A stretch of 64,000 bases of DNA from Amyloporia xantha. Its lineage: Eukaryota; Basidiomycota; Agaricomycetes; Polyporales; Adustoporiaceae. Shown in pieces: positions 11,180 through 23,245 of this stretch. A program made the position numbers and the translations under genes. The notes under the pieces are model-generated. The model worked only from the letters and a program-made list of their open reading frames with translations, was not told the DNA's origin and did no database searches. The stretch's first letter is position 1, and every line of letters starts with the position of its first letter. The DNA lies in assembly GCA_036971615.1 (NCBI GenBank), contig JAYKKR010000001.1, positions 1,302,001 to 1,366,000 on the forward strand. The letters run 5' to 3'.

Positions 11180-14020
11180 TTAGGCGTCAGCCTACAAGCA
11201 AAAAAGGCGCCAACGTGAGTTATAGGTAAGCACAGGAAATGTGTATGCACGCACCAGTCATACATGACCAGTTTATCCGCGTCTATCAATGCTGATGAGG
11301 CCAACTCGCGGGCCTCCATGTATACCCAGACCTATAATATAGGGAGCCATGAACACACATTCTTGTTGAGCAGTGCAAGAATGACCCGTACCTTCAAGAA
11401 AGCACCAAGATTCCCCGACGGCATATTTGCAATCGTCTCCTGCGTCGACATCTGCCTCCCCAACTGCCTCAAAATCGGCAATGCACTCTTAAACAGATCC
11501 AGCCCCGGATCCAGCTGCCTTCCAATCCCCTCCAGCAGCAATATCGAAATCACCGTGTTTACAAAGTCCGCCTCCATCTTCACATGGTGCTGCCTCACCG
11601 CGCGCAGTACCTCCGTCAAGATGTCCGAGATCTTGATTTGCCCGAGCGAGAACGTCTTGCGCTTGACGTTCAGGCACGATATGCTGCATCCGCAGCGCGA
11701 ACGTCTCCTGGGTCGACCGCGAGGTGCGGCGTGCGGCAGCGCGCGACCATGAGCGTTCCCGCGCGATACCCGTCGAACTCGGCGACGGCGCGGAAGAGAT
11801 CGAGGAAGTTCGTGCGGTTCACGTCGTTGAGCGTCGTGACGAGCCCGGCGTCGACGAAGACGATCTCGGGGACGTAACCCTCGGCGTGCAGGGACGTGAG
11901 CTCGGCGCGCCACGCAGGCGGGTCGGCCATGAGCGTGCGCAGGTGGTCGACGATGTGGTCGGAGGAGACTTCCGAGTCGGAGGGGGAGCTTGATTCGGTA
12001 GGCACGGGGTCGTGTCTGTGGATAACGGACGACGCTGTGTTCCTGAGTGACAGTGTGGTCGGCTTCGTGAACTTGATCATGATGTTTCCCGGGTGTAAAT
12101 CCGAGTGCACGAAGTTGTCCAGCAGTAGCATGTTCTACAGCCTCTTCAGTATCCCGTTCACCGCCGAGTCGAGCAACATGCGACTCACCAAGAACGTGTC
12201 CAGCCCTACCTCCGCCAGCAAATCATTATACGGCCCCCCGCCATTCTTCAAAAATACCTCCAGCGACAGGGCGTTCTGATACTCCTCCACCAGCACCTCC
12301 CTGCTCGTCCACACGGTCAACGGCCTTGGGAACGTCACCGGCAGCTTCCTCGCCGCAAAATTGCGCTCGAACGCCTCCAAGTTCCGCGCCTCCACCCGCA
12401 GGTCGAGCTGCTCGTGCATCATCCGCCCGAACACCGCGACCTCTTCGGGGAGCGAGAGCCACTCCATCCCTGGGACCAATGTTAACGCGCGCGCGAAGAA
12501 GTCCATGATCGCGAGGTCCCGCTTGATGAGCTTCGACACGTGTGGGTGCAAGACCTTGATAGCGACGGCAGCGGAGGGGACCAGAGGAGGGGGCTCCGAG
12601 GTAAGGGCGGGTGGGAGCATATTTTTGCGCTGCCGTTTTGGTGTGAGATGCGAGGGCGGGATGAGATCCTTCTTGAGCGTGCCCTTGTACACCTACAGTG
12701 GTGTGAGATATACAGTAAGAGAATAAGAGAAGAGGATGCGTACCTGGGCTATGGCACCTGTTCCGATAGGTGTCTCGTCGAACTCCTCAAAAACCTCGTC
12801 AAACGGACGTTGGAAAACGTGTTCGATGACGCGTTTTGTGTGCGAGAATGGATGCGCTTTTCCGCGAGAGTGCAGTGCGCCTAATCGTTCACATAGTAGG
12901 GCAGGGAAGAGGTCTGCACGAGAGGCGGCCCATTGGGCTAGCTAGGGATTTATTCGTAAGTGGCTTGTTCGGTATTGGGTGTTGGTAGCAGTCATAGCTG
13001 CAGCAGTGGAAAATAAATGATAGAGCAGCTCAAAATGCATGGTAGGGAGCTCTATTATATAAAGATCAACGCATATATGCGACAGCCTACGAAGAAACCC
13101 ATCGCTCAAAGAGACATTTTCAAAGATTCGTATGCAACATTCATAGAAGTGAAAGCTGGTGGACACAACTGTGAAATAAGTGAAAGTTACCCATATCTGC
13201 TCTGTGGACCATAGTCCAGACATATATTAATAATCGCACACATAATTTTCAAGGAGAGAAGGCCGCGAAAATCCCTCCGCACCGAGCAAATCGACGAAGT
13301 CGAGGAGTGAGGAAAATGAAGATGACCGTTAACTTGCTTTGCCACTTTTTCCAAGCAGAGCAATAAAACGCCAAAGAAAAATAACAAGATTCCAACGTAT
13401 GAACCGCAACAACGAGCACATACCTTAATGAACGTCGGCCCCGCCTTCTGCATCTGACTCGTCAAATAGCCATACCACCACACCGCGCCCCATTTGTCCC
13501 CCTGAAACCTTGCCTCCGGTCTCCCTACAAGCACAATTGGTGCGCTGAACAGGACAGGCACAAACAGCCAGAGCAGATACACGAAGCGCCGCGCGGTGAG
13601 CACGGGCTCGAGCACATAGTCGTGGAGGAAGACCTGGATGCGCGCGAGTATGCGCGTATCGGAGGCCTCTGCGGGGGAGAGAATAGTGGGGGCAATGTCA
13701 GCGGGAGGCGCAGGAGCGGGACAAGGTATGAGGGTGGGTGAAGCGAAGACAGAGGGCAGCAGGAGAGTGGAGCGGTCCGGGGAGGCGTACAGGGCGAGTC
13801 CGCCGGCGAGGGGGAGAAGCCATAAGAATCTACGGCGGAAAAAGGGCGTCGGGCCGGGGGTGCGGGTGAAGAAGTTGTAGGAGAAGGAACGCGAGGGCGG
13901 ACGGTAGGGAAGGCGGGCGTGTCCGAGGGAGAGAAGGGTCTGACCGGGCCTCGGGGTGCGCGTCGGGGCTAGGACAGCGTGTCGGAGGCCAGAGGGCAGG
14001 GAGCAGAAACGAAGGGCCAT
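11180..14020 (-). CDS. ABC1/UbiB-family kinase, ADCK2/YPL109C-like, reading frame disrupted
   Basis: Mitochondrial atypical kinase family (ADCK2/Cqd-like; lipid or ubiquinone homeostasis in yeast). Exon 1 (to ~13426) has an Arg-rich presequence and a hydrophobic segment FLWLLPLAGGLALYA, and ends AGPTFIK. A ~480-nt intron follows, then LAQWAASRADLFP and the Ala-rich loop GTGAIAQVYKG, the Lys strand VAIKVLHP, LDLRVEARNLEAF, and the catalytic NFVHSDLHPGNI with IVFVDAGL. After an intron near 11395 comes KVWVYMEAREL; a further ~60-nt intron gives ...WADA with TAA at 11180-11182. Problems: an in-frame TAG at 12135-12137 just before MLLLDNFVHSD; two +1 shifts between ~11709 and 11670 (AVDP to ETFALRMQHIV, then to KRKTFSLGQIK); and KxGQ reads KLAQ. 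This is either a recent pseudogene or a set of assembly errors. The family call is firm; function is doubtful. Confidence 0.82.
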
Positions 14021-15367
14021 AGAGAAGACGAAGAGGTAGGCTTAGCGGGTAAGCATGGCGGTCGTGGCGAGATGGTGAGCTCGAGGGAGTCGGCGACGGC
14101 GAGCAGTCGGGTGCGCCGTGTCGTCATCTGCCCGCCCGTCACGTGCCCTTGCAAATTCACCCCCTTGTCCCCGACGCGTTCCTCCGTCGCGTCTTGTCGA
14201 CTCTCTTATCGCTACATTGTTTTCAGACCTGAGCTTGTTTGCAACACTTATCTTTTACTCCCTGCTCATGGAGATCTACGCCGCACCTTCGGTCTGTCCT
14301 CCGAGGCTAGTGCCACCTAGTCTCTGTCTATATTCTCCTAGTTTCGGCACCATTGTCGGTGTCACTATCTGCACTCTAACTTCATCCCGTAGTCGAAGAC
14401 TGTGCTAAAACGTCAAAATGACGATTCTTTGACCTTACCTAGGTTCTGCATGCACAATAATAGGCTCGGCACCACTCTCCGGCACCATTGTCTACCCAGC
14501 TATATATTACTGCCAATCCGTAATGCTGAGAATAATACCTTCCGATGTCGCGAAAAGGCGATCCGGTTTCTCTCCCCGTTTCAATGGGTCTTGGCTGGTC
14601 TATGGCTCATCGATGAAGATGCGATGGGAGATGGCAGTCCATGCCGTAAAGATCATTGTACGATGTCTCCAATTTCCCTCACTGCGCACTTTCTATCACG
14701 AATGTCTGCGCCTCTGTTCGTATCACGCATGTCCTCCGACCATTATTATTGGCGGCGGTGGAGATACGGCGGTAGGCTGTTCTTTGTCTATTGCCGCCTG
14801 GGAATTTTTTCTGGGTCTTTCCAGTCATAACCTTACGTGTATAGACTCTGTATCAATTGCTTCAGCAGTAAATTTCACCTCCAGCTGGTTTGTGCGAATC
14901 ACAACGCGTGATACCACCCACGACGCCTCCCCGATATGGCAAATGCCCGCCCCCATGACGCGGTTGGTCGACGTTGAGCGCCTGGAATGAGCTCTTTTGA
15001 TAGCCGTGAGGAACCGTGAGATCGACTGCCTGCCCAACATCGCCAGCGACGAGCATCTCTCTGCGTCCGCACCGTGAGAGACGACTGGCTTGCTATGACC
15101 TCGCGCGGTGGCATTGGAAGCGGAAGACAAATGCGGGGAAAGAGAGTGAGCACGTGGCGGAGTGTGGAGATGGGAGGACCGGCGTATAGACGCCCGCGTA
15201 AACGTAACGAAGCTGTCAACGCGGGGAACCCTGATGAGCCGGGCGCCTAATTCATTCACTGTGGACCAGGCTTGTAAGCGCCCGCCTTACTTTCGAACCT
15301 CGATCCAGCCGACTCCATTCTGCTACGCGTCCCCGACGCCCTCCTCCCCCCTTGCGCTTGTCGCACC
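14021..15367. other. Long divergent intergenic region (ABC1 kinase / glycogenin)
   Basis: 1347 bp between two divergent starts, so it should contain both promoters. A 13-nt word (cggcaccattgtc) occurs near 14345 and again near 14481. ORFs up to 155 codons occur on both strands but have no recognisable domain and no supporting splice pattern, so I call no gene. A C/T-rich tract (15300-15366) leads up to the glycogenin ATG and fits a fungal core promoter. Confidence 0.4.
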
Positions 15368-18300
15368 ATGCCCGCTCCTTATGCCTTTGTCTCCCTCGTC
15401 ACCTCCGACCACTACCTCCCCGGCGCCCTCGCCCTCGCCGCTGCCCTCAAGGACGTCCACCCGTCTCCCCCCACGCCCCCAGAGGTCGACTTCCAGACCG
15501 TCTGTCTCGTCACTCCAGAGACCGTCGATGTCTCCACCATAAAGCTCCTCCGCCGCGCTTTTGACATCGTCGTCGGCGTAGAGCTCATTGAGCAGGAGGA
15601 CCAGAAGGGGCTGCAGCTGCTTGGTGAGTGGCATGTCTGCACAAAATTTGCTCAGTTCGCCGTCAGAGGCGCCGGCACATCCTGAGCCCCACCTCTTTCG
15701 ACGCGTGTCCCTCATGAGAGTAATCCATGCTCTACAGTGTCTTGAACACGCGTTAAGCCCGAGCCTTGACACGGGAATACAACCGCCTCAAATGGCGACG
15801 GCCTCGCCAACAGCTCATCCAGCCCTTCTCTGCCTCCACCCCACCTAATCTGCTGACTAACTCATACCCCTCCCGCAGGCCGCCCGGACCTCACCCACGT
15901 CCTCACCAAGCTCCACATCTTCCGCCTCACACAATATACCAAGCTAATCTTCCTCGACGCAGACGTCCTCCCCATTCGCCCGCTCTCCCACCTCTTCACC
16001 CTCCCCGCTGACTTTGCCGCCGTCCCCGACGTCGGATGGCCCGACATCTTCAACTCGGGCGTGCTCGTCCTCGCGCCAGGGGACGACAAGTTCGCCGCGC
16101 TCACGCGTCTGCTCAAGTCCAAGGGCTCCTGGGACGGCGGCGACCAGGGCTTGCTAAATGAGTGGCGCGGCGGCGACTGGCACCGCCTAAGCTTTACGTA
16201 CAACACCACCCCCACCGCGGCCTACACGTGAGTAGTCGAGCTTATACTGGCCACCTGACCGTCTGCTGACCCCGTCGGCCGCATCTTGCATCTTGCTGAC
16301 CTCCCGGATCTTCAGCTACGCACCCGCATATGAGCGGTTTGGCTCACAGATATCGGCCATCCACTTCATCGGGTCTCACAAGCCATGGGCCTCCCTCCCA
16401 TACCGCGCGCCTGGCGTTCAGAGCGCCCAAAAGCCCGTTTCGGGCGCCTCCCCGACACAAGCGGCACAGTTGCTACAAGGGGAAACTGGGAAGCAAAAGC
16501 CCCAGCAAGCGTATGACTTTGATTCCCTCGTTGATCGCTGGTTCGCCGTCTATGACAAGTACTACCGTTCCGACGCTCCCACAGCACGGGCGGAATTTGA
16601 AGTGCGAAGGTATGCGTCGGTCTGGGACGATAGCAGTGCGAGCGAGATGGGCGCAGAGATGCCCCCAATACAAGTGCAGCAGATGCAAGGCAGCGCAGCC
16701 GGAACATCCGCGCCTATCAGCGGTGTTTTGGGCTTGGAGGATCTGAGAAAGATCGCGGTGGAGGGAATTGGAAGTGGGCAATTCTCTGGGTCTACTCCAA
16801 ATGTCGAAGAGGGACCACGAGAGGGCGAGTACCGATCGATGCCGATGGAGGGTAGGGTGGACTTGATGAGGCCAAGGCGAGAGCCTGAGCCCGAACATAA
16901 AGAGGAAGGAGGTGAGGGCCAGCATGATCGAGACTTGACGCCCAGACAGGAGGAGTACAAGCCGCTGCAGAGCGGGGGCGGAGGCGATGACCACAGATTG
17001 GAGACGTTGCGGACATCTGGGCCACCCCCTGCGCCTTACCATCCGGGTCAGTCTTCGTTGCCGACGCCGTATTTCGCTCCACAGGAGCAGGGCGAGCCAT
17101 CTGGGCGCCATGGACAGGCTCAGCGGGGTGCTCAGCAATATCGGCGGCAGCATGACCAGCATGACCACTGGGATCATCAGCAGCATCACGATCAAAGTCA
17201 TCAGCTATATCGCGACGAAGTTCGTCAGCCAGGTCATCAGGAGCAGAGCCCCCATGTTCACCAGGAGTATCGGCTCGGGCAGCAGGAGCATCAGCATGAT
17301 CAGCAGTATCACGACCAAGGAAATCAACAATATTACGACCAAGGACGTCAGCAGGACCAAGGACAGCAACAGCCACAAACCTATTCACAGCCCTCACACT
17401 CACCTTCACACCAACATCACCATCATCCCCACAGCTCGCATGACCAGAATCATCCCGGCCAACATCAAGGCCAGTCTCCTTTGCACTCACCATCCCAACA
17501 CTCTCCACAACGACACCATCATCACCATCATCATCAACCTCCCCCTCGACCGCCATCTCCTCCTAAACTCTCCTGGAATCCCGCCATTGAACCACCACCA
17601 AACAACCCCCCCTCGGCGTTTGGATTTCCTGCCGACACCTACTTTGCCAATGTGTGGGACGCCGCTCCCTCGCAGCACCACGACGCGACGTTTCAGACTT
17701 TCGATCCCTCACCTGCGCACGTCCCTGCTCCGCACTCCGATGCGTTCTTCCACGCGCCGCCCCCCGCACACATCCCCGAGCAGCTTATTCGTCAGGGCGA
17801 GTACGCCAGTGTGATCGGGCACGCATCGCACGATCATGGGTCTGCGCACCCGACGCCAGACAGAAGCAAGGTGCATGCAGTCTTCCCGTGGGAGGAGAAG
17901 CCGAGGCATGTCCCACGGCGTGTGTTCCCTTCATCGGACTCGCCGCCGCCTTCGGTGAGGTACATTGAGGAGGAAGAGCCTAAGGCGCCGGAGCCGCCTG
18001 AGGACACGAGTGCGAGCGTGACGCCGTCGAACAGCAGGCCAATTTTGCATGTGCAGACGCCCTCGCCCACGCCAGGTCTCCCAGGGAATTTGGCGTATGC
18101 GAATGCGTGGGACTCGGTGCCGAGCATACAGCGGTACGCATCGCGCCTTGTGCGGCCGAACCAGTTCCAGTTCCCGCCTCATGCGCACCATGCACATCAT
18201 TCTCCCCACCCGCACACGCACGGGACCTCGGCGTCCCCCGGGCAGCGGCGCGAGGACGAGGGGTGGCGGCGGTTGGAGCGCGAGCGGGAAAGGTTCGTGC

Positions 18301-19484
18301 AGGCGAAACAGGACGCGAGCAGTATGGATGGAGACGATGAGGATGAGGGGGACGAAGAGGATGTCTGGGAGGAGGAAGCGCGGAAGAACGAGCCTGGAGG
18401 AGGAAGCGCGTCTGGGAGCAGGGGCGGAAGTGCGAGTGGGAGCGGGAGCACGTCGAGGAGGTCGCGGGCGAATAGCCTGGCGTCAATGGGGACGGTGGGG
18501 AAGGGGAAGAAGTACCGAGCGCGAGCGGTGCAGACGATTCCGGTCGAGATGAGAAACCAGGCTGTCCAGGTGAAAATTTCCTCAGCGGAGGACGTCGCGC
18601 TGCCCAAATCGAGAGATGCAAAGCCTTCGAGAGGGAGCGCACTGGGGAGCGTGCTGGGTCTCAAACGAGACATGTCGTCGAGCCCGTCGATGCCGACCAC
18701 CCTCCTTCCGCCTGCCCCCATGCGCGACTTTAGGATGGCAGACCAGATGGGCCTCGCGACGCCTGTTGTCACTCATGACCTCAAACATACAGTGCCCTTC
18801 CCCTCTGCAGCCACGCCCACGGGCCTGCGCTCTCCGCAGACGCTAGGCTCACCTCGGACATACTCTCCGCCTAAGATAGTGACCCCGCCAAACGCACCGT
18901 CCCCTCCGCGCGTGACGAGCCCGCCGAAGGGGCCGACGGCTCCTAGGATCTCTGTTACCGCCAAGTCGCCATCGCCTCCCAAAATCGCTACTCCGCCCAA
19001 AGCGCTGTCACCTCCAAAAGGGCCTACCCCCCGAAGACTGTCTTCGGCCCATCAACAGCAATTTGGGTCGCCTCGCACAGGTCCTTCGCCTCTCGGCACA
19101 CCGTCCAGCAAGCCTGCTTCGCCGGTTGTGGGGATGTTCACTCCGTCACAGAGCACGCCCTCTCCGAAGCTGTCCAAGCTCGCATCGCCCTTCTCCCCTC
19201 CCCTCGCGCGATCCTCGTCCAACGATACAGCACTCACTTCCTCGCCATCGACACAAGGGGCGCTCAATACGCCCAGGATCTCGCCAACCATCACTCCAGA
19301 GAGTACGCCGCTGATGACGAGCATGGGAAACGTCAATATGGGAAGCGTGCGCAAAGGCGGACGTGTATGGGACCCTGCTCGCGGCGTGGACGTGTTCAAG
19401 CGTAGCTCAGAAGAGGTGCTCGCGCGCTTCCTGCGCATGGGCTCGTTTGAAGAAGACGAGCGACGGCAGGTGCAACAAGATTAG
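15368..19484 (+). CDS. Glycogenin-like glycosyltransferase (GT8) with very long C-terminal tail
   Basis: Self-glucosylating primer of glycogen synthesis; UDP-glucose and Mn-dependent, cytosolic. Exon 1 (MPAPYAFVSLVTSDHYLPGA) ends at 15624. A 255-nt intron leads to RPDLTHVLTKLHIF, then FLDADVLP (DxD motif), FNSGVLVL, DGGDQGLLNEW and, across an intron at ~16229/16315, AAYT-YAPAYERFG. The last block has two Tyr at the spacing of the self-glucosylated IYSY segment of animal glycogenin. HFIGSHKPW closes the catalytic domain (~residue 260). The remaining ~1000 residues are one uninterrupted exon. It has a His/Gln-rich stretch (17100-17550), FANVWDAAP and YANAWDSVPS repeats, an FPWEE motif, a PP(K/R) repeat block (18840-19050), and a conserved end WDPARGVDVF...LARFLRMG that probably binds glycogen synthase. 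This is the GLGEN marker of the MAT-A neighbourhood. Confidence 0.93.
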
Positions 19485-19883
19485 TGTGTGGATGTGGATG
19501 TGTGATCATCCTGTTCCTTGTGTCTCTTTCATGATTTGAATCTCGCCTCTCTTTATGCCATAATTTGACCTACATCTATCCCCAATTCCTTGCCTCTTCT
19601 TTTTCTCATCTTCAATATCTGAGTATCGTTCAACCGTGATTCCTTTTCTTTCTGCATACGATTCGCCGGGAGTTAACCATCTCCCGCGATACCAAGTCAG
19701 CAAATCTTCATACCCAGATGCGACTATCCCGCTCCTTTGCTTTTTTTCATCATTATCCGTTGGTACTAGTAGCTGTTGTATGTACTAACACCGCGGACAC
19801 AACTATATAGTACTATCTCCTACTGAGAATGTGGCAGCCGGAGCACCGTCTCAGTTCAGAGCTCTAACTGCGCATTTGACGCG

Positions 19884-19891
19884 TGACGTCA
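19884..19891. promoter_or_regulatory. Palindromic CRE (TGACGTCA)
   Basis: Perfect 8-bp CRE/ATF site 221 bp upstream of the LEA-like start and 117 bp upstream of a TATA-like box. Fungal bZIP factors of the Atf1/Sko1 type bind this sequence in stress responses. Binding here is inferred from sequence only. Confidence 0.5.
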
Positions 19892-19934
19892 TTTCTCGTT
19901 AGTGCACGTGTACGTGACGCGCTCAGGGCGGGGA

Positions 19935-19942
19935 TGACGTCG
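19935..19942. promoter_or_regulatory. CRE-like site (TGACGTCG)
   Basis: Seven of eight bases match the CRE. It is 51 bp from the perfect copy, with a GC-rich STRE-like gggcgggga just before it. The pairing with the upstream site suggests a stress-regulated promoter. Confidence 0.4.
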
Positions 19943-20000
19943 TCCGCCAGTCCCACTGGCACTGGTTTGGATCCATTGCACCATTCGCGCCAACGCCCGC

Positions 20001-20007
20001 CTATAAG
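20001..20007 (+). promoter_or_regulatory. TATA-like box (CTATAAG)
   Basis: The only TATA-like sequence close upstream of the LEA-like ATG (about 100 bp). It is followed by a C/T-rich stretch typical of fungal transcription starts. Confidence 0.4.
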
Positions 20008-20104
20008 ATGGTCGCTCCCTTCAGCTTGTGCCCAGCAACATATCCATTTCTTTAAACTCACTCCCAACACCTGAATACTCTGAATACCCATCTACGAATT
20101 CATA

Positions 20105-20942
20105 ATGTCTACACGCACCAATTCCCAAGCCGTCTCTACCCCCGTTGCACCGTCTGGCCAGTAAGTGACTGGAAAGATTACAAGTAAGAGGTCGTCTGAC
20201 GTGCACCTACAGGAGCGACGCTCGCTTTGACACCACCGCTGCCTGGGCCGCCGCTGAGGCTTCGACGAAGAAACTCTCCCAGGAAGTCGGCCAGAACGCC
20301 GCACAGCTCCAGACCGCTGCCGGACAGGCAGCCTCCGAGGCGCAAGTTCGTACCTTAGACGTTTGTACGTGGGACTCTATTGACCGTCTCTCTGTTACAG
20401 CAAATCGAGCCTCAGGTCGTCTCCGCAGTGAACCAGCTCGAGTCGGGTCTCGATGCGAACGGGAAGATGAATCAGGCCTCTGCGCAGGGCAAGTTTGACG
20501 TCGAGGCTGCCAAAGCCACAGCTGCGAGCGCGGTAGAGCAGGCAAGGTCGATGGCTAACAGCGCTTATCAGACGGCTCAGGTATGTCTGCAATTTCGTTG
20601 ACTAGTCGCGAAGCTGACCTACATGTATGACAGTCTATGTTCAATGGCTCACAACCGTCTTCCGACGGCTCTGCCACAGACAGTCTCGCATCTACCGTCC
20701 AATCAACTGCCTCATCAGCCTACCAGACTGGTAAAGAATACCTCGCCTCGGCACAAACTGTAGTCCAGCCACATGTCGACAAGGCGATAGGTGCGGTCAG
20801 CAGCGCGACCAACGGTGGGGTAACGTCGAAACCAGACGAGGTCCCCGCTTCAACCGCACCACTCGAGTCGGGCAACGGGATCGTGGGCAGCCCATACCCC
20901 GCGACGACCACCGGCCAGACTACTAATGTCGGCGAAGTCTAA
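20105..20942 (+). CDS. Small Ala/Ser/Gln-rich LEA-like protein
   Basis: Four exons join at phase-consistent GT-AG introns (20161-20211, 20350-20400, 20581-20633) to give ~220 residues ending GEV with TAA at 20940-20942. The protein is hydrophilic and strongly helical, made of loosely repeated amphipathic units with A-K/Q spacing such as SAYQTAQ and SAYQTGKEYLASAQ. It has no Cys, no signal peptide and no membrane segment. That composition resembles group-3 late-embryogenesis-abundant proteins, which protect membranes and proteins during drying or heat. A stress role is also hinted at by CRE sites upstream. It could instead be an unrelated low-complexity protein; no catalytic motif exists to settle this. 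Confidence 0.7.
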
Positions 20943-21243
20943 GGAGATGGGATGTAACATCTCGATTGGACCATATGTCATGGCTGGATCTGTAGCATAG
21001 CATTGTATTATTATAGTTGCAAGTTTACGGTAATGTAGATTGTCACCTGAGACTATTGGTCATTTGGACCTGATGTATTTTTGAATGAATAAGTCCACAT
21101 TCATACACAGCAACAATACAAGGCTACCTTTCGAGGTAAATACACCGCTTGGTAGTGTCAAATGTACATGTCAACCCTATGCACGACATGTCTCAAACTC
21201 GCAACGTCCGTACGTATGGAAACACTTGATATCAGACTATCCC
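20943..21243. other. Convergent 3' spacer
   Basis: 301 bp between the LEA-like stop and the F-box gene stop. No gene, repeat or RNA feature was seen. Confidence 0.3.
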
Positions 21244-23245
21244 TTAGTACACGGCACGTTCCTGAGAAATCGCCCACTCCAACTCCTGCCCGACGAGCGT
21301 CCTGAAGGTGGGCGGAGCGACCCTCAAGCATCCCGACCACGTCAGATCACCCACTATCAACCGAACTTTGTCACTGTCCTTTTCCCTGTGCACTTTCCAC
21401 GCCCACCGCACGTGTTCTTCAGCGACGAACGGCCCGACAGGGTACCACTCGAACTCCTCCAGAGTCGGGCAGCATGCCGCAAGATTGTGCACCTTATCCC
21501 TAACGAACGGTTCGTTACATGCCTCCCAAGTATCTATGAGCACATGTCTGTCACGGGCATGGGCTTCGATGTCGAAGTCCTCGCCGAGGAACCACCTGAC
21601 CGCCGGTTCAATGTCACGGAGTGGGTCCTCATCCATCTTGTAAAAGCGACGCAACTCGTCGAAATTGAATGGGACGCCGTCGTAGTCCCACGAGGTATTC
21701 CCACGAGATGGCCAGGTAGCCGCGGTAAGATGGACAGGAGGAGTCGTGTTAGCGAACATCAGCCCTCTGTTTATGATGTCTGGAGAAGGGCGACCCCAGT
21801 TATAATCGTGAGTGGAGATCCAGCTGAGGGAGAGTTTTCGCAAGCGCTTCCAACCCTGGAGGCCTGTGGCACAGTCACTCTGTGCATGATATGAACAAAG
21901 CACAATGAGAGAGACTAAGGAAGCTGGACGCACCATGAAGTCGGCCCAGTTACTTCCATGCCACGTAGCGGACGCGATGCGCAACACTTCAAGTCGGGGG
22001 AGCCTTTCAGGCATTTTCCCCAAGAAACCAGGAATTAGGGTCACTTCGATTCCTTGATTCATCCATCGAGTCTGTGGTTCTACTGACAGAGCAAGGGCAG
22101 TGGCTGTATAACGTGGCTCACGAGATCCGCATGGTTTATCCCACCTCGTGGCTTCGGGAAATAGAGGAATACGTGTAAAGGCGAAGGAGGTGACGACGAT
22201 GTACGTTTCATCAACAGGCGGAACAGTAGTATCGTCGAAGCACGGATCATCGAGCTGTATTATGGGATACGTCTCACCCGGCGAGTAAACGCCCGAGCTA
22301 CGTGCTGCGCTTTCGGGCGAAACCCAGGTGCCAGTGCCATCGATAAGGTTCATGAGGCCCTCGAATTTGAGTCTCCAACCATTCAAACGATCAAATGAGA
22401 TATTGACCTCCAGGAGCGTCGGATGTCGATGGATAAAATGATATGTCCATGAAGGTGAGCACATCAGTCCTTGCAGACTCAGGACACGCAAGTTTGGGAA
22501 CGAGAGCAGCTTGTAGTGAGCACTCCACCAGTCGGCAAAGTGGTGATCTTGAATGGCAAGTGTCGTCAGATTACCGTAAACACTGGGCATAGACTGGGGG
22601 AGCCTGTGCACTTCGATCGTCTGAACAATGGAAATGCGAAGGCGCAGTGTTCGCAACTGAGGCCACTTCGATACATCAGGAAATGGATTTGCGAGGTCAT
22701 AAAGCAGATCAAGACTTGTCAGAAGAGGAGATGCTTCGAGGAGGGCCAACTGGTCAATCGCAAGACAGCCCTTCAGATAGATGAACGAACGGAGATTGGG
22801 GAAGGGAAATATAGAGTCGTTGCAGATCTCAATTAAGGATACCGGCATCCTTGGTATGGCCGTGTAGAACATCCCGCTGTCCTGATTACCAACCTGGATG
22901 CGGCTATCACATACGGTTAGTTCACTGTTCAATGTCATGCAGGTTACACACGACGCACCGAACACAGTCTGCACGGTCTTTACCGCGTTCGCAGAAATGC
23001 TTTACCACCACCGCGAATTCATGATTCGTGTGCACAGCGATGTGTCGTGCAAGGATGGGCAGTATGAGGGCGTGTAAACGACGGTTGACCTGGGAGAGCA
23101 CGTAGACACCTGTATATCGTTTCGGTACATTTGTTTGCTCGCCTAGTAAGTAGCCAATGACCTCGAGAACAAGCTCGTTCGGGAGCCTATCGAAGTACTG
23201 GTCATTCCCCAATGCCATGGTAGAAATGCTGTGTGAGTCCGACAC
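21244..23245 (-). CDS. F-box domain protein with LRR-like body
   Basis: Likely substrate-recruiting subunit of an SCF ubiquitin ligase, one of the many basidiomycete F-box genes. Exon 1 (23245 down to ~22970) has the F-box start FDRLPNELVLEVIGYLL and VYVLSQVNRRLHALILP. A ~49-nt intron (donor gtgcgt near 22968) restores DCVR-ELTVCDSRIQ. The long second part contains irregular leucine-rich segments (NLRSFIYL, PLLTSLDLL, LRTLRLRIS, NLRVLSLQGL, LEVLRIASA, LRKLSLSW), and a second short intron lies near 21930. The C-terminus has FLGEDFDIEAHARDRHVLID and LEEFEWYPVGP, blocks that recur in the broken copy at 6648-7370. The start could be 23245 or the internal Met at 23218. Substrate unknown. Confidence 0.8.

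Larger units (their letters stand above)
19485..20104. other. Glycogenin 3' region and LEA-like gene promoter
   Basis: 620-bp spacer. The first ~350 bp is the pyrimidine-rich 3' flank of glycogenin with no ORF support. The last ~250 bp holds two cAMP-response-type elements and a TATA-like box, listed separately, which sit in the right order upstream of the 20105 ATG. Confidence 0.5.

Noticed and set aside
14825..15259. 144-codon minus ORF between the ABC1 kinase and glycogenin genes
   Set aside because: No recognisable domain, no splice partners and a Ser/Arg/His-rich composition typical of chance ORFs in GC-rich DNA.
16473..18788. Several long ORFs on both strands within glycogenin
   Set aside because: Shadows of the GC-rich, repetitive glycogenin tail; only the 16293-19484 frame links to the catalytic domain through splice sites.
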